This document shows positions 1 to 7,946 of a DNA stretch of 64,000 nucleotides, piece after piece. The notes below the pieces were generated by a model. That model ran no database searches. It was given only the letters and a program-made list of their open reading frames with translations, and was not told the DNA's origin. The translations under genes were made by a program, and so were the position numbers. Numbering within the stretch: position 1 is the stretch's first letter; each line of letters starts with the position of its first letter. Origin of the DNA: Afipia sp. 1NLS2 (GTDB taxonomy: Bacteria; Pseudomonadota; Alphaproteobacteria; Rhizobiales; Xanthobacteraceae); the NCBI RefSeq assembly GCF_000178995.1, contig NZ_ADVZ01000003.1:372001-436000 (forward strand), written 5' to 3'.

Positions 1-1518
1 CTCGGTGATGGCATCCGGCTCGATGGTGTGCATGGGGGAGGCGCAGGCAGCTTCAATGGCGCGCGAATAGGGGTGACGGGAGTGGCCCGCGATGGCGGCG
101 GCGATTTGCAATGCCTCGGCATCGATGGCGGCGGGATCGATGAGGCGCGGCATGCCGGAGGTCAGCGTGCCGGTCTTGTCGAACACGATGGCGTCGATCT
201 CCGCGAGCCGCTCCAGCGCGCCGCCGTCCTTGAGCAGGATGCCGTTCTCGAACAGGCGGCGGGCCGCCATCACCTGCACCATCGGCACCGCGAGGCCGAG
301 CGCGCAGGGGCAGGTGATGATCAGCACCGCGATCGCAATGGTGACGGCGCGGTGAAGGTCGCCGGTGGCGATCATCCAGCCGATGAAGGTGAGGAATGCC
401 GTCGCGTGTACGACCGGCGCGTAGAGTTGCGAGGCGCGGTCGGCGATCCGACGATAGTGCGAGCGGCCCGTCTCCGCCGCCTCCATCAGGCGCATCATGT
501 CGGCGAGCGCCGAATCCTTCGCCGCAGCCGTGGCGATGAGCGTCAGCGGCCCGGTGAGGTTCAGCACGCCAGCCTGCAAGGATGTCCCTGGCGCGGCCGC
601 AAGCGGCGCGCTTTCGCCGCTCAACAGCGCGCTGTCGATATCGGAATGCCCGGCAAGAACTTTGGCATCGACAGGGACGCGCTCACCGGCCGCAAGCAGG
701 ATCGTCATGCCCACGGCGATCTCGTTGACCGGCATGTAGATGCGGCTGCCATCGCCTTGCAGCACCAGCGCGCCGCGCGATGCAAGATTGGCAAGACCCT
801 TGACCGCTGTGCGGGCCTTTTCCCGCATCAGATGGTCGAGCGTACGGCCGATCAGCAGGAAGAACAGCAGCGTGACCGACGCATCGAAATAGGCATGCGA
901 GCCATGGGTCGCGGTCTCGTACACGCTCATGCCGAAGGCAAGCAGCACGCCGATCGAGATCGGCACGTCCATGTTGGTACGGCCGTGGCGCAGCGCGCGC
1001 CATGCCGAACGGAAAAACACGCGGCCGGAATAGGCGAGCGTGGGTAGCGCGATGGCGGCGGAGATCGCATGGAACAGGTCGCGCGTTGCGGGATCGGCGC
1101 CGGACCAGACCGACACCGACAGCAGCATGATGTTGCTCGCGGCGAAGCCTGCAACAGCCAGCGCGCGAATGAGTTCGCTGAAGGCGGTGTCCTTCACCTC
1201 CGCGCCCGCGTCGTAAACATGCGCCTCGTAGCCTGCGCGGCGCAGTGTCTCGATGAAAGGCGGCGGCGCGCCGTCGTGCCAGCGGATGGTCGCGCGCTTG
1301 GTCGAGAGATTGACGCGTGCGGTCTCGACACCGGGCAGGGCGGCCAATGCGGTTTCGATGTTACGGATGCAGGCGCCGCAGTGAATGGAAGGGACAGAGA
1401 GATCGGTCTGGCGGATGCCGTCGCCGACAAGCCGGCTCGCCAGCAGGACTTCGCCGTCCTTGTTGATGTCGTTCGCGACGGTCAGCGCGATGCCTCCGGC
1501 GGAGGTACAACACGTCAT
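1..1518 (-). CDS. fixI: Cation-transporting P-type ATPase FixI/CcoI (3' end outside window)
   Basis: Copper-exporting P1B-type ATPase of the inner membrane. The FixI/CcoI family supplies copper for assembly of cbb3 oxidase. Translating the minus strand from the ATG at 1518 gives 506 codons before the window edge. An N-terminal heavy-metal-associated domain carries IHCGACIRNIE around residues 45-55. The membrane metal site TCPCALGL is encoded near 290-330, and the phosphorylation motif DKTGTLT near 170-190. The ATP-binding C-terminus is cut off. A Shine-Dalgarno GGAG stands 6 nt before the chosen ATG; an in-frame ATG five codons upstream is possible but has poor spacing. The gene follows the DUF2189 gene by 83 nt on the same strand as the oxidase genes it serves. 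The family call is firm; assignment to FixI rather than a generic CopA rests on this context. Confidence 0.9.
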   Translation of the reverse strand, partial: MTCCTSAGGIALTVANDINKDGEVLLASRLVGDGIRQTDLSVPSIHCGACIRNIETALAALPGVETARVNLSTKRATIRWHDGAPPPFIETLRRAGYEAHVYDAGAEVKDTAFSELIRALAVAGFAASNIMLLSVSVWSGADPATRDLFHAISAAIALPTLAYSGRVFFRSAWRALRHGRTNMDVPISIGVLLAFGMSVYETATHGSHAYFDASVTLLFFLLIGRTLDHLMREKARTAVKGLANLASRGALVLQGDGSRIYMPVNEIAVGMTILLAAGERVPVDAKVLAGHSDIDSALLSGESAPLAAAPGTSLQAGVLNLTGPLTLIATAAAKDSALADMMRLMEAAETGRSHYRRIADRASQLYAPVVHATAFLTFIGWMIATGDLHRAVTIAIAVLIITCPCALGLAVPMVQVMAARRLFENGILLKDGGALERLAEIDAIVFDKTGTLTSGMPRLIDPAAIDAEALQIAAAIAGHSRHPYSRAIEAACASPMHTIEPDAITE

Positions 1519-1601
1519 CGGCTTCTCCAGCATTCCCTCCGCGCCGGGTTCAGCGCGAAGGGCTTTCACGATCCGGCGACAGTGCCGCCGGGCAATTCAG
1601 G

Positions 1602-2411
1602 TCAGCTTGCCTTCGCGGCAGCCGGGGCAGCTTTCATCGCCTCATAGGCGTGCCAGGTGCCGTGCCCGAGCACCGGAAACACAATGATCAAACCGAGCAG
1701 GCCCGTGGCGAGGGACAAGAGGAACAGTCCCAGCACGATCGCGCCCCAGGTCAGCATCACCGGCAGGTTCTTGCCGACGAGTGCGAAGCTCGTTCCCATC
1801 GCGGTCAGCGCATCGACGCGCTGTTCGAGTTGCATGGGAATCGAGAACGCGCTGATGGCGAAGGAGAAGGACGCGAACAATGCGCCCACCGCGCTGCCGA
1901 CGATCAGCATCGCCCATCCGACCGGCGTCGAGAACAGCATCGCGGCGACATGGTCGAGGCCCGGGAAGGGCAGCAGCCCGAAGAACAGCGCATAGACGAT
2001 GACGGCGGCGCGCATCCAGACCAGCATCAAAAGGCACAGCAGCACGCCGGTGAACAGGAGCTGCGCTCCCGCGGCCGGCCGGACGAAAATCATCTGCATC
2101 AGGCTGACGGGCTCGCCGCGCGCGATCTGCCGGCTCTTGGCGTAAGTCCCGATCGCGAGCAGCGGGCCAATCACCATGAATCCCGCAAGCGCGGGAAACA
2201 GGATGTAGTCCCGGCCGAACAGGAACAGGCCGTCGATGATCGCGAACGACAACAGAAAAATCAGTATGCCGTAGGCGATGCTCGGGCCGGGCACGGTGCA
2301 GAAATCCTGCCAGCCCTGCGCGAGCCACTTCAGTGCGGTCGCAGGCGGCAGATTGCGAGCCCAGCGGTTTTCGTGTGGCAGCGGCGGTACAACGACCGGA
2401 ATGACGACCAT
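1602..2411 (-). CDS. DUF2189-family integral membrane protein
   Basis: A 269-residue, very hydrophobic protein with about six membrane segments (for example near residues 45-65, 75-95, 115-145, 155-180 and 225-255) and a short soluble N-terminus ending NLPPATALKWLAQGWQDF. This pattern matches the DUF2189 family, whose members are often found near cytochrome oxidase genes; no biochemical function is known to me. A GAGGG Shine-Dalgarno precedes the ATG by 6 nt. It lies between the fixP block and fixI on the same strand, where fixG and fixH are usually found, so a role in oxidase assembly or metal supply is inferred from position only. Confidence 0.8.
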   Translation of the reverse strand: MVVIPVVVPPLPHENRWARNLPPATALKWLAQGWQDFCTVPGPSIAYGILIFLLSFAIIDGLFLFGRDYILFPALAGFMVIGPLLAIGTYAKSRQIARGEPVSLMQMIFVRPAAGAQLLFTGVLLCLLMLVWMRAAVIVYALFFGLLPFPGLDHVAAMLFSTPVGWAMLIVGSAVGALFASFSFAISAFSIPMQLEQRVDALTAMGTSFALVGKNLPVMLTWGAIVLGLFLLSLATGLLGLIIVFPVLGHGTWHAYEAMKAAPAAAKAS

Positions 2412-2423
2412 ATCAGCCCTCGT

Positions 2424-2684
2424 TTATTTCGGCGTGCAGGACGATTGCGCGGCGCTGAAGTTACCTTGCGCGGCGTTACCGTTGCCAAGTCTCAGATGGG
2501 ATACGCAATCCGGTTGCGATGTCACGGCGACATACACAAAATGCCAGTTCGCGACGGCGAAGACGAGAATGATCGCGGCTGCGATGACCCACATCGTCAG
2601 ACGGCCGCGGCGGCCAAGAGACCGTCCAGGAGACCGTCCAGGAGATCGTCCAGGAGATTGTCCAAGTGACATGCCGGTGCTCAT
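2424..2684 (-). CDS. Small single-span membrane protein with SPGR repeats, coupled to fixP
   Basis: An 86-residue protein. Its ATG overlaps the fixP stop as ATGA (2681-2684), a classic sign of translational coupling. The N-terminus is a run of near-identical tetrapeptides (SPGR, SPGR, SPGR, SLGR) encoded by a 12-bp tandem repeat. One hydrophobic span follows (MWVIAAAIILVFAVANW), then a short tail of about 35 residues with two cysteines. It is too short to be FixH (about 150-170 residues) and shows no FixH motif. The function is unknown; an oxidase-associated membrane role is inferred from the operon position. Its reading frame downstream of fixP and good coupling make it a likely real gene. 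Confidence 0.65.
   Translation of the reverse strand: MSTGMSLGQSPGRSPGRSPGRSLGRRGRLTMWVIAAAIILVFAVANWHFVYVAVTSQPDCVSHLRLGNGNAAQGNFSAAQSSCTPK
2616..2663. repeat. 12-bp tandem repeat, four units
   Basis: Four consecutive 12-bp units (AGGAGACCGTCC and variants with one or two changes) at 2616, 2628, 2640 and 2652. They are read in frame on the minus strand by the small membrane protein and give its SPGR/SLGR repeats. Unit length is a multiple of three, so copy-number changes would keep the frame. Confidence 0.85.
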
Positions 2685-3562
2685 GGGTTCGGACTCCGCA
2701 GGTCGGTGATGTAAAGCGCGAGAATCTTGCGGTCGACATCCGAGAGCCGGCCTTCCCATGTCGGCATGTGGCCCTGCCGGCCGGCCCAGACGGTATCGGT
2801 AATCGTTTGCGCGTCGCCGCCGTAAATCCAGAACGCGTCGGTCAGGTCGGGCGCGCCGGCCTCATGGCTGCCCTTGGCGTTCTCGCCGTGGCAGGCGACA
2901 CAATTCGCGGCGAAAACTTCCTTCCCGGCTGCGATCTTGTCAGCGGGAATGGTTTTGTCGCCGGGATGGGACAGGCTACGGACGAACGCAACGACATTGT
3001 CGATGTCGGCGCGTTTCAGGATGCCGTCACGCCCGAACGCGGGCATCTGCGAACTGCGGCTGTCCGGATGAGCGGAATTGATGCCGACGCGGATGGTCTG
3101 GGCGATCTCCTCGGGGCTTCCACCCCACAGCCAGGATTGCGTGGTGAGGTTGGGATAACCTTTGTTGCCCTTGGCTTCGCGGCCGTGACAGGCGGCGCAA
3201 TTGTCGCCGAACAGGGCCCGGCCGGATTCGCGCACCACTTCCATCAAGCGCGGATCCTTCTGGATTTCGGCAAAGCTCTTGCTCTCGATTTGCTTGGTCC
3301 AATGGGAGCGATCGAGCGCGGCCTGCTTCACCGACTGGACGACATCGGCGCGGACATCGTCGCCGAGCAATCCCTTGGTGTAAGTGGTGCCGACCGGCCA
3401 GGTCGGCATCAGCACCCAGTAGCCGAGAGAGAAAAGCGCGGTCGCGATCAGGAAGAAATAGATGATGCGCGGCACCGGCGTGTTCAGCTCGGTGATGCCG
3501 TTCCATTCATGGCCGGTGGAGAGATGCCCGGTATGAGGGTCGCGGATGAAATGGTCGCCCAT
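2681..3562 (-). CDS. fixP: cbb3-type cytochrome c oxidase diheme subunit III
   Basis: A 293-residue membrane-anchored diheme cytochrome c of the cbb3 oxidase. It passes electrons from the bc1 branch to the catalytic subunit. One N-terminal membrane anchor lies at about residues 31-53 after a cytoplasmic stretch with the typical HEWNGI sequence. Two periplasmic CXXCH heme sites follow: CAACH at 122-126 and CVACH at 221-225. Later methionines in MPAFG and MPTWEG are probable sixth heme ligands. The length is normal for FixP/CcoP. It starts 6 nt after fixQ and its stop overlaps the next small gene. Confidence 0.96.
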   Translation of the reverse strand: MGDHFIRDPHTGHLSTGHEWNGITELNTPVPRIIYFFLIATALFSLGYWVLMPTWPVGTTYTKGLLGDDVRADVVQSVKQAALDRSHWTKQIESKSFAEIQKDPRLMEVVRESGRALFGDNCAACHGREAKGNKGYPNLTTQSWLWGGSPEEIAQTIRVGINSAHPDSRSSQMPAFGRDGILKRADIDNVVAFVRSLSHPGDKTIPADKIAAGKEVFAANCVACHGENAKGSHEAGAPDLTDAFWIYGGDAQTITDTVWAGRQGHMPTWEGRLSDVDRKILALYITDLRSPNP

Positions 3563-3568
3563 GATCGT

Positions 3569-3757
3569 TTAACCCTTCTCCGAAGTCTTGGCGGGGCGGT
3601 CGTCGTCATCCTCGAGGATGGCGCGGCCGGCGTGCTCGAACTTTTTCTTGTTCGATGGCCAGTAAGCGTAGACGAGGACGGCTGCCGACAGCGCCAGCAG
3701 ATAGAACAGCCCGTAGGATTTCGAGAACCAGACGAGGGAGCTGTGATCGAGGTTCAT
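3569..3757 (-). CDS. fixQ: cbb3-type cytochrome c oxidase small subunit
   Basis: A 62-residue protein with one membrane span near residues 13-33 followed by a charged tail ending in acidic and lysine-rich residues. This is the usual form of FixQ/CcoQ, which stabilises the cbb3 complex. The start overlaps the fixO stop as ATGA (3754-3757), and fixP begins 6 nt after its stop, so the N-O-Q-P order is complete. Confidence 0.93.
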   Translation of the reverse strand: MNLDHSSLVWFSKSYGLFYLLALSAAVLVYAYWPSNKKKFEHAGRAILEDDDDRPAKTSEKG

Positions 3758-4497
3758 GGCTTTCCTCCCGCGTCCGCGACCGGCTTCTCGGTGACGTCGG
3801 TCAGGCGGCCGAGAATCTGCAGATAGGCAACGAGCGCATCCATCTCGGTCAGTTGATTGGGTTTGCCGTCGAAAGCCCGGACGTTGGTGTCCTTGCCGTA
3901 GCGCTTGGTCACGCCCTCAGCGTCGTTCGAATCCGGCGAGGCCTGCCCATAGGCGTCGGCCGCGGCATTGGCGATCATGTCGTCGGTATAGGGAACGCCG
4001 ACGGTGCGCTGCGCTTTCAAATGGGCACTGAGATCATCGGTCCGCAGTTCGGTGCGCGACAGCCAGGCATAGGCCGGCATCACGGATTCCGGCACCACGT
4101 CGCGCGGGTTGTTGAGATGGGCGACCTGCCATTCGTCGGAATACTTGCCGCCGACGCGGGCAAGGTCCGGCCCGGTGCGCTTCGATCCCCACAGCATCGG
4201 GTGGTCGTATTTGGATTCGACCGCGAGCGAATAATGACCGTAGCGCTCGACCTCGTCCCGCAGGGTACGGATCATCTGCGAGTGGCAGGCATAGCAGCCC
4301 TCGCGGATGTAGATGTTGCGGCCCGCGAGTTCGAGCGGCGTGTAGACGCGCATGTTCGGTGCATCCTCCACCGTCTGGTGGATGGTGAACAGCGGCGCGA
4401 TTTCGAACAGGCCGCCGATCGAGGCGACACCGACGATCATCAGCACAAGGCCGACCGACTTGCGTTCGAGACGATAGTGAAATCCAAACATCGACAT
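3754..4497 (-). CDS. fixO: cbb3-type cytochrome c oxidase monoheme subunit II
   Basis: A 247-residue monoheme cytochrome c subunit with an N-terminal membrane anchor (about residues 14-34) and a periplasmic heme domain. The heme site CYACH is at residues 68-72, within the family-typical YIREGCYACHSQMIR. The frame stays open upstream inside fixN, but the ATG at 4497 has a GGGGGAG Shine-Dalgarno 7 nt before it and gives the usual FixO N-terminus. The fixN stop is 4 nt upstream of this ATG. Confidence 0.95.
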   Translation of the reverse strand: MSMFGFHYRLERKSVGLVLMIVGVASIGGLFEIAPLFTIHQTVEDAPNMRVYTPLELAGRNIYIREGCYACHSQMIRTLRDEVERYGHYSLAVESKYDHPMLWGSKRTGPDLARVGGKYSDEWQVAHLNNPRDVVPESVMPAYAWLSRTELRTDDLSAHLKAQRTVGVPYTDDMIANAAADAYGQASPDSNDAEGVTKRYGKDTNVRAFDGKPNQLTEMDALVAYLQILGRLTDVTEKPVADAGGKP

Positions 4498-4501
4498 CGG
4501 T

Positions 4502-6160
4502 TTACTCCCCCGGCTGCAACGCAGGCGCGCCTGCGAGTTCGGGACGGTCGGTGGCGGGCTCGGCCGCGACATGCGGCACGGCGCGAATGGTCATCCAGAT
4601 GTTGTAGCAACCGATGATGGTGCCAATCAGGAACAGGAGGCCGCCGATCGCGCGGGCGATGTAATAGGGGTGCATCGCGACGAGCGAGTCGACGAAGGAG
4701 TAGGCGAGCGTGCCGTTCTCGTTATAGGTCCGCCACATCAGGCCCTGGATGATGCCGGAGTTCCACATCGCGAACACGTAAACGACAGTGCCTGCCAGCG
4801 CGAGCCAGAAGTGAGCTTCGACAAGGCGGGCCGAATACATCGCCGGGCGCTTCCACAGCCACGGCACGGACGCGTAGATCGCGCCGAAGGTGATCATCGC
4901 GACCCAGCCGAGCGCGCCGGCATGAACGTGGCCGACGGTCCAGTCGGTGTAATGCGACAGCGCGTTGACCGGGCGGATCGCCATGAACGAGCCTTCAAAC
5001 GTGGTCAGTCCGTAGAACACGGCGGCAACCATCATGAAGCGCAGTACGGCGTCGTCGCGAACCTTGTGCCAGGCGCCGTTGAGCGTCATCAGCGCGTTGC
5101 CGGCGGACACCCATGAGGGGATCAGCAGCATCACCGAGAAAGTCATGCCGAGCGACTGCACCCATTGCGGCAGGGCGGTGTAGTGCAGGTGGTGCGAGCC
5201 CGCCCACATGTAGAAGAAGGTGATGCCCCAGAAGCTGATGATCGACATCCGGTAGGAGTAGATCGGCCGCTCCGCGCGCTTGGGCATGTAGTAATACAGC
5301 ATGCCGAGGAAGCCGGAGGTGAGGAAGAAGGCGACGGCGTTATGGCCATACCACCACTCCGTCATCGCATCCTGCACGCCGGAGAACAGCGAGTAGCTTT
5401 TCACGCCCGCCCATGACACCGGCACCGCCAGGTTGTTGACGATATGCAGCATCGCCACCACCAGGATGAAGGCGAGGTAATACCAGTTGGCGACGTAGAT
5501 GTGCGGCTCCTTGCGACGCGCCAGCGTGCGCATGTAGAGGATGAAGTAGACCACCCACACAACGACGAGCCAGATATCGGCATACCATTCCGGCTCGGCA
5601 TATTCCTTCGATTGGGTGATGCCCATCAGGTAGCCGGTGGCAGCGATGACGCAGAACAGGTTGTAGCCGAGCAGCACGAACCAGGGGCTGAGCTGGCCGG
5701 GAAGGCGTGCGCGGCAGGTGCGCTGCATCACATAGAAGGATGTCGCGATCAGCGCGTTACCGCCGAAGCCGAAGATCACGCCGCTGGTGTGCACGGGGCG
5801 CAGGCGGCCGAAGCTCGCCCATCCCGCGTCGAAAGTCAGGTTGGGATTGACCAGAAGCCACGCCACCCAGTCGCCGACGAACATCGCGATCACGGCCCAG
5901 CCCATCGACAGAATGATGCCGACCTTGCTCGGGTCGTCGTAATACTGGTTGAGGCGATCGGGAGACGGCTCGGGTGAGTAGTATCCGGAGCCGACCCAGA
6001 AGATGCCGGCAAGGGCTGCGACCATCACCAGCGCGCCATGGACGCTGAACAGGTCGGCCCGGCCGGCAACGGTCATCACCGCGCCGACGACGAACATGAT
6101 GAGCAGAATGACGAGGCCCGACTCGCGCTCGTCCTTGGTGAGTTGTTCGATCATTCGCAT
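4502..6160 (-). CDS. fixN: cbb3-type cytochrome c oxidase catalytic subunit I
   Basis: The 552-residue heme-copper catalytic subunit of the high-affinity oxidase, with about 12-14 membrane spans. Histidine-bearing segments characteristic of CcoN are visible: HTSGVIFGFGGNALIATSF, WWYGHNAVAFFLTSGF, GSHHLHYTALP and VGHVHAGALGWVAM, which bind low-spin heme, CuB and high-spin heme. I chose the ATG at 6160, preceded by GGGGCAG. The frame extends 33 codons further but without a convincing signal. It heads the fixNOQP block. A FixK-type box lies about 180 nt upstream at 6341-6354, so induction under low oxygen is expected. Confidence 0.96.
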   Translation of the reverse strand: MRMIEQLTKDERESGLVILLIMFVVGAVMTVAGRADLFSVHGALVMVAALAGIFWVGSGYYSPEPSPDRLNQYYDDPSKVGIILSMGWAVIAMFVGDWVAWLLVNPNLTFDAGWASFGRLRPVHTSGVIFGFGGNALIATSFYVMQRTCRARLPGQLSPWFVLLGYNLFCVIAATGYLMGITQSKEYAEPEWYADIWLVVVWVVYFILYMRTLARRKEPHIYVANWYYLAFILVVAMLHIVNNLAVPVSWAGVKSYSLFSGVQDAMTEWWYGHNAVAFFLTSGFLGMLYYYMPKRAERPIYSYRMSIISFWGITFFYMWAGSHHLHYTALPQWVQSLGMTFSVMLLIPSWVSAGNALMTLNGAWHKVRDDAVLRFMMVAAVFYGLTTFEGSFMAIRPVNALSHYTDWTVGHVHAGALGWVAMITFGAIYASVPWLWKRPAMYSARLVEAHFWLALAGTVVYVFAMWNSGIIQGLMWRTYNENGTLAYSFVDSLVAMHPYYIARAIGGLLFLIGTIIGCYNIWMTIRAVPHVAAEPATDRPELAGAPALQPGE

Positions 6161-6340
6161 CGTTATCTGCCCCGCATCGGCGAATGCCTGCTTGCGGCAG
6201 GCACAAGATTCAAGGGTCGCGACGTTTCCAGGAGGAATCGTGAGCGACTTGCGCAACATATTCTAGAGCGTTTCAGCATGCCGTCATTCGGAATGATGAA
6301 GGAATGTGACGACAATCTATCTGGCGTTGCGAAAAGGACT

Positions 6341-6354
6341 TTGCGGTAACGCAA
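6341..6354. promoter_or_regulatory. FixK/FNR-type box for the fixN promoter
   Basis: A perfect 14-bp inverted repeat TTGCGGTAACGCAA that fits the rhizobial FixK2 consensus TTG(A/C)-N6-(T/G)CAA. If centred near -40.5 it would place a fixN transcript start near 6307, about 150 nt before the ATG at 6160. The binding protein could also be an NnrR/DNR-like relative. Apart from this box and the second one at 6463, I see nothing in the gene-free stretch 6161-6526. Confidence 0.7.
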
Positions 6355-6462
6355 AATATCAGGAAATCCCGTCACATTTCATTTGCATAGGGCTATCTGT
6401 GCCCGTTGCGTTATTTGTTTCGCATCCGGTTTGTGGACAACAAAACGTCTTTCAAATGATAT

Positions 6463-6476
6463 TTGATTTTTCTCAA
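6463..6476. promoter_or_regulatory. Second FixK/FNR-type box, facing the nnrS side
   Basis: The 14-bp sequence TTGATTTTTCTCAA matches TTGA-N6-TCAA exactly and the FNR form TTGAT-N4-ATCAA with one change. It lies 51 bp upstream of the small plus-strand ORF at 6527 and about 250 bp before nnrS. A centre at about -40.5 predicts a plus-strand start near 6510. Confidence 0.68.
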
Positions 6477-6526
6477 TGCGGCGGTGCGGAAAAGCGGCAG
6501 GTTTCCACCATCCGTGGTGGTGAATC

Positions 6527-6649
6527 ATGTCGATCTATATCGTATTTCTGGTTCTGGCTTTGCTGGTTGCCGTTCGCGCAGTGGACGATCTGCGAGAGGC
6601 GCGAAGGCTGGGTGCTGCGGTTCAGAAGCCGCGGCGGAGAAGTTTTTGA
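6527..6649 (+). CDS. Putative 40-residue membrane peptide downstream of a FixK box
   Basis: ATG at 6527 opens a 40-codon frame ending TGA at 6649. Residues 2-18 are hydrophobic (MSIYIVFLVLALLVAV) and the rest is basic, ending in PRRRSF. A GGTGGTG stretch 4 nt before the ATG could serve as ribosome binding site. It sits where a transcript from the FixK box at 6463 would begin, 76 nt before nnrS. No family is recognised; coding status is uncertain because short hydrophobic frames arise by chance. Confidence 0.35.
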   Translation: MSIYIVFLVLALLVAVRAVDDLREARRLGAAVQKPRRRSF

Positions 6650-6725
6650 CTTTTGCAGAATCGCGGCTTACCGCGGGACCGGACTGCATCCCTGCGAGAT
6701 GTCTTAGTCCGGCCAGGAACAAGCT

Positions 6726-7946
6726 ATGAAAATCGAGATGTCATTGCTGCGGAACGCGCAGGGTTTTGCGTTTCTGTCCTACGGCTTCAGGCCGTTCTTT
6801 CTCGCCGGGGCGATTTATTCAGGGTTGGCGGTTGCGATCTGGATACCGGTTTATTTCGGCGAAGTGACGCTCCATACGGCTTTCGCCCCGCTCGACTGGC
6901 ACATTCATGAAATGCTGTTCGGTTTTCTGCCGGCGGTGATCGCCGGATTCCTGCTGACCGCGATACCGAACTGGACCGGCCGTCCGCCGGTGCGTGGCAA
7001 CCTGCTTCTGCTCATGGTTGTCGTATGGGTCCTCGGGCGCGTCGCGGTGGCATGCTCCGGAGAGGTCGGTTGGCGTGCGGCGATGCTGGTCGATGTGTCG
7101 TTCCTTCTTCTTGCCGGAGCGGTCGCGGCCCGCGAGGTGCTGGCAGCCCGCAATTTCCGCAACATGCGGGTCGTGGCGCTGGTTTTGCTGCTGTTCGCCT
7201 GCAATGTCGCCTTTCATGTCGAGGCGCATGTTCAGGGCGCCGCCGGCTACAGCGTGCGCGCCGGTGTTGCGGCTATCGTCCTGCTGGTTTCGGTGATCGC
7301 CGGCCGCATTGTCCCGGCCTTCACGCGGATATGGCTGATGCGGCGGCCGCAGGGCGCGATGCCGGTGCCGTTTTCCCGATTTGACGGCATCGCCGTGCTG
7401 CTGGGCGCGCTTGCCCTGGTCGCCTGGGTGATCCGTCCCGAAGGGATGCCGGCCGGCGGCCTCTGCCTGATCGCGGGACTTTTTCATGCCGCACGGCTTG
7501 TGCGCTGGGCGGGCTATCGCACCTGGGCCAACAGGATTCTGGTCATCCTGCATATCGGCTACGCCTTCGTGCCGCTTGGCTTTCTGTTGGCCGCGATATC
7601 GGCCTTGGGGTTTGTCAGCGTGAGCGCCGCCATCCATGCGTGGATGGTGGGCGGTGCGGGCATCATGACGCTCGCGGTGATGTCGCGGGCGAGCCTCGGT
7701 CATACCGGCCGCCCGCTGGTGGCGTCCACGGCAACGCAGGCGGTCTATGCCCTCGTGATTGCGGCCGCGTTCGCGCGGATTGCGGCGGCCCTTGTCCCGG
7801 CATGGAGCAGCGGCCTGATTTATGCGGCCGCTGCCTGCTGGATCCTGTCGTTTCTCGGATTTGGCCTGAGCTATGCGCCGGCGTTTCTCGCCATCCGTCT
7901 CGATGAACGGGGGCCGCCTCAGGCGTCCATGCCGAGCAGGCACTGA
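6726..7946 (+). CDS. nnrS: NnrS family heme-copper membrane protein
   Basis: A 406-residue polytopic membrane protein with about 12 spans. It carries NnrS family marks: FLSYGFRPFFLAG near residue 16, DWHIHEMLFGFLPAVIAGF near 58-76 and LTAIPNWTGRPP around 79-90. NnrS proteins are linked to nitric oxide and nitrosative stress in denitrifiers and are often controlled by FNR/NnrR-type regulators. A FixK-type box lies about 250 bp upstream. The gene converges on fixK and their 3' ends overlap by 28 bp. Confidence 0.9.
   Translation: MKIEMSLLRNAQGFAFLSYGFRPFFLAGAIYSGLAVAIWIPVYFGEVTLHTAFAPLDWHIHEMLFGFLPAVIAGFLLTAIPNWTGRPPVRGNLLLLMVVVWVLGRVAVACSGEVGWRAAMLVDVSFLLLAGAVAAREVLAARNFRNMRVVALVLLLFACNVAFHVEAHVQGAAGYSVRAGVAAIVLLVSVIAGRIVPAFTRIWLMRRPQGAMPVPFSRFDGIAVLLGALALVAWVIRPEGMPAGGLCLIAGLFHAARLVRWAGYRTWANRILVILHIGYAFVPLGFLLAAISALGFVSVSAAIHAWMVGGAGIMTLAVMSRASLGHTGRPLVASTATQAVYALVIAAAFARIAAALVPAWSSGLIYAAAACWILSFLGFGLSYAPAFLAIRLDERGPPQASMPSRH

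Noticed and set aside
28-1047. Long plus-strand open frame
   Set aside because: Antisense to fixI, whose motifs are unmistakable; long antisense frames are normal in GC-rich DNA.
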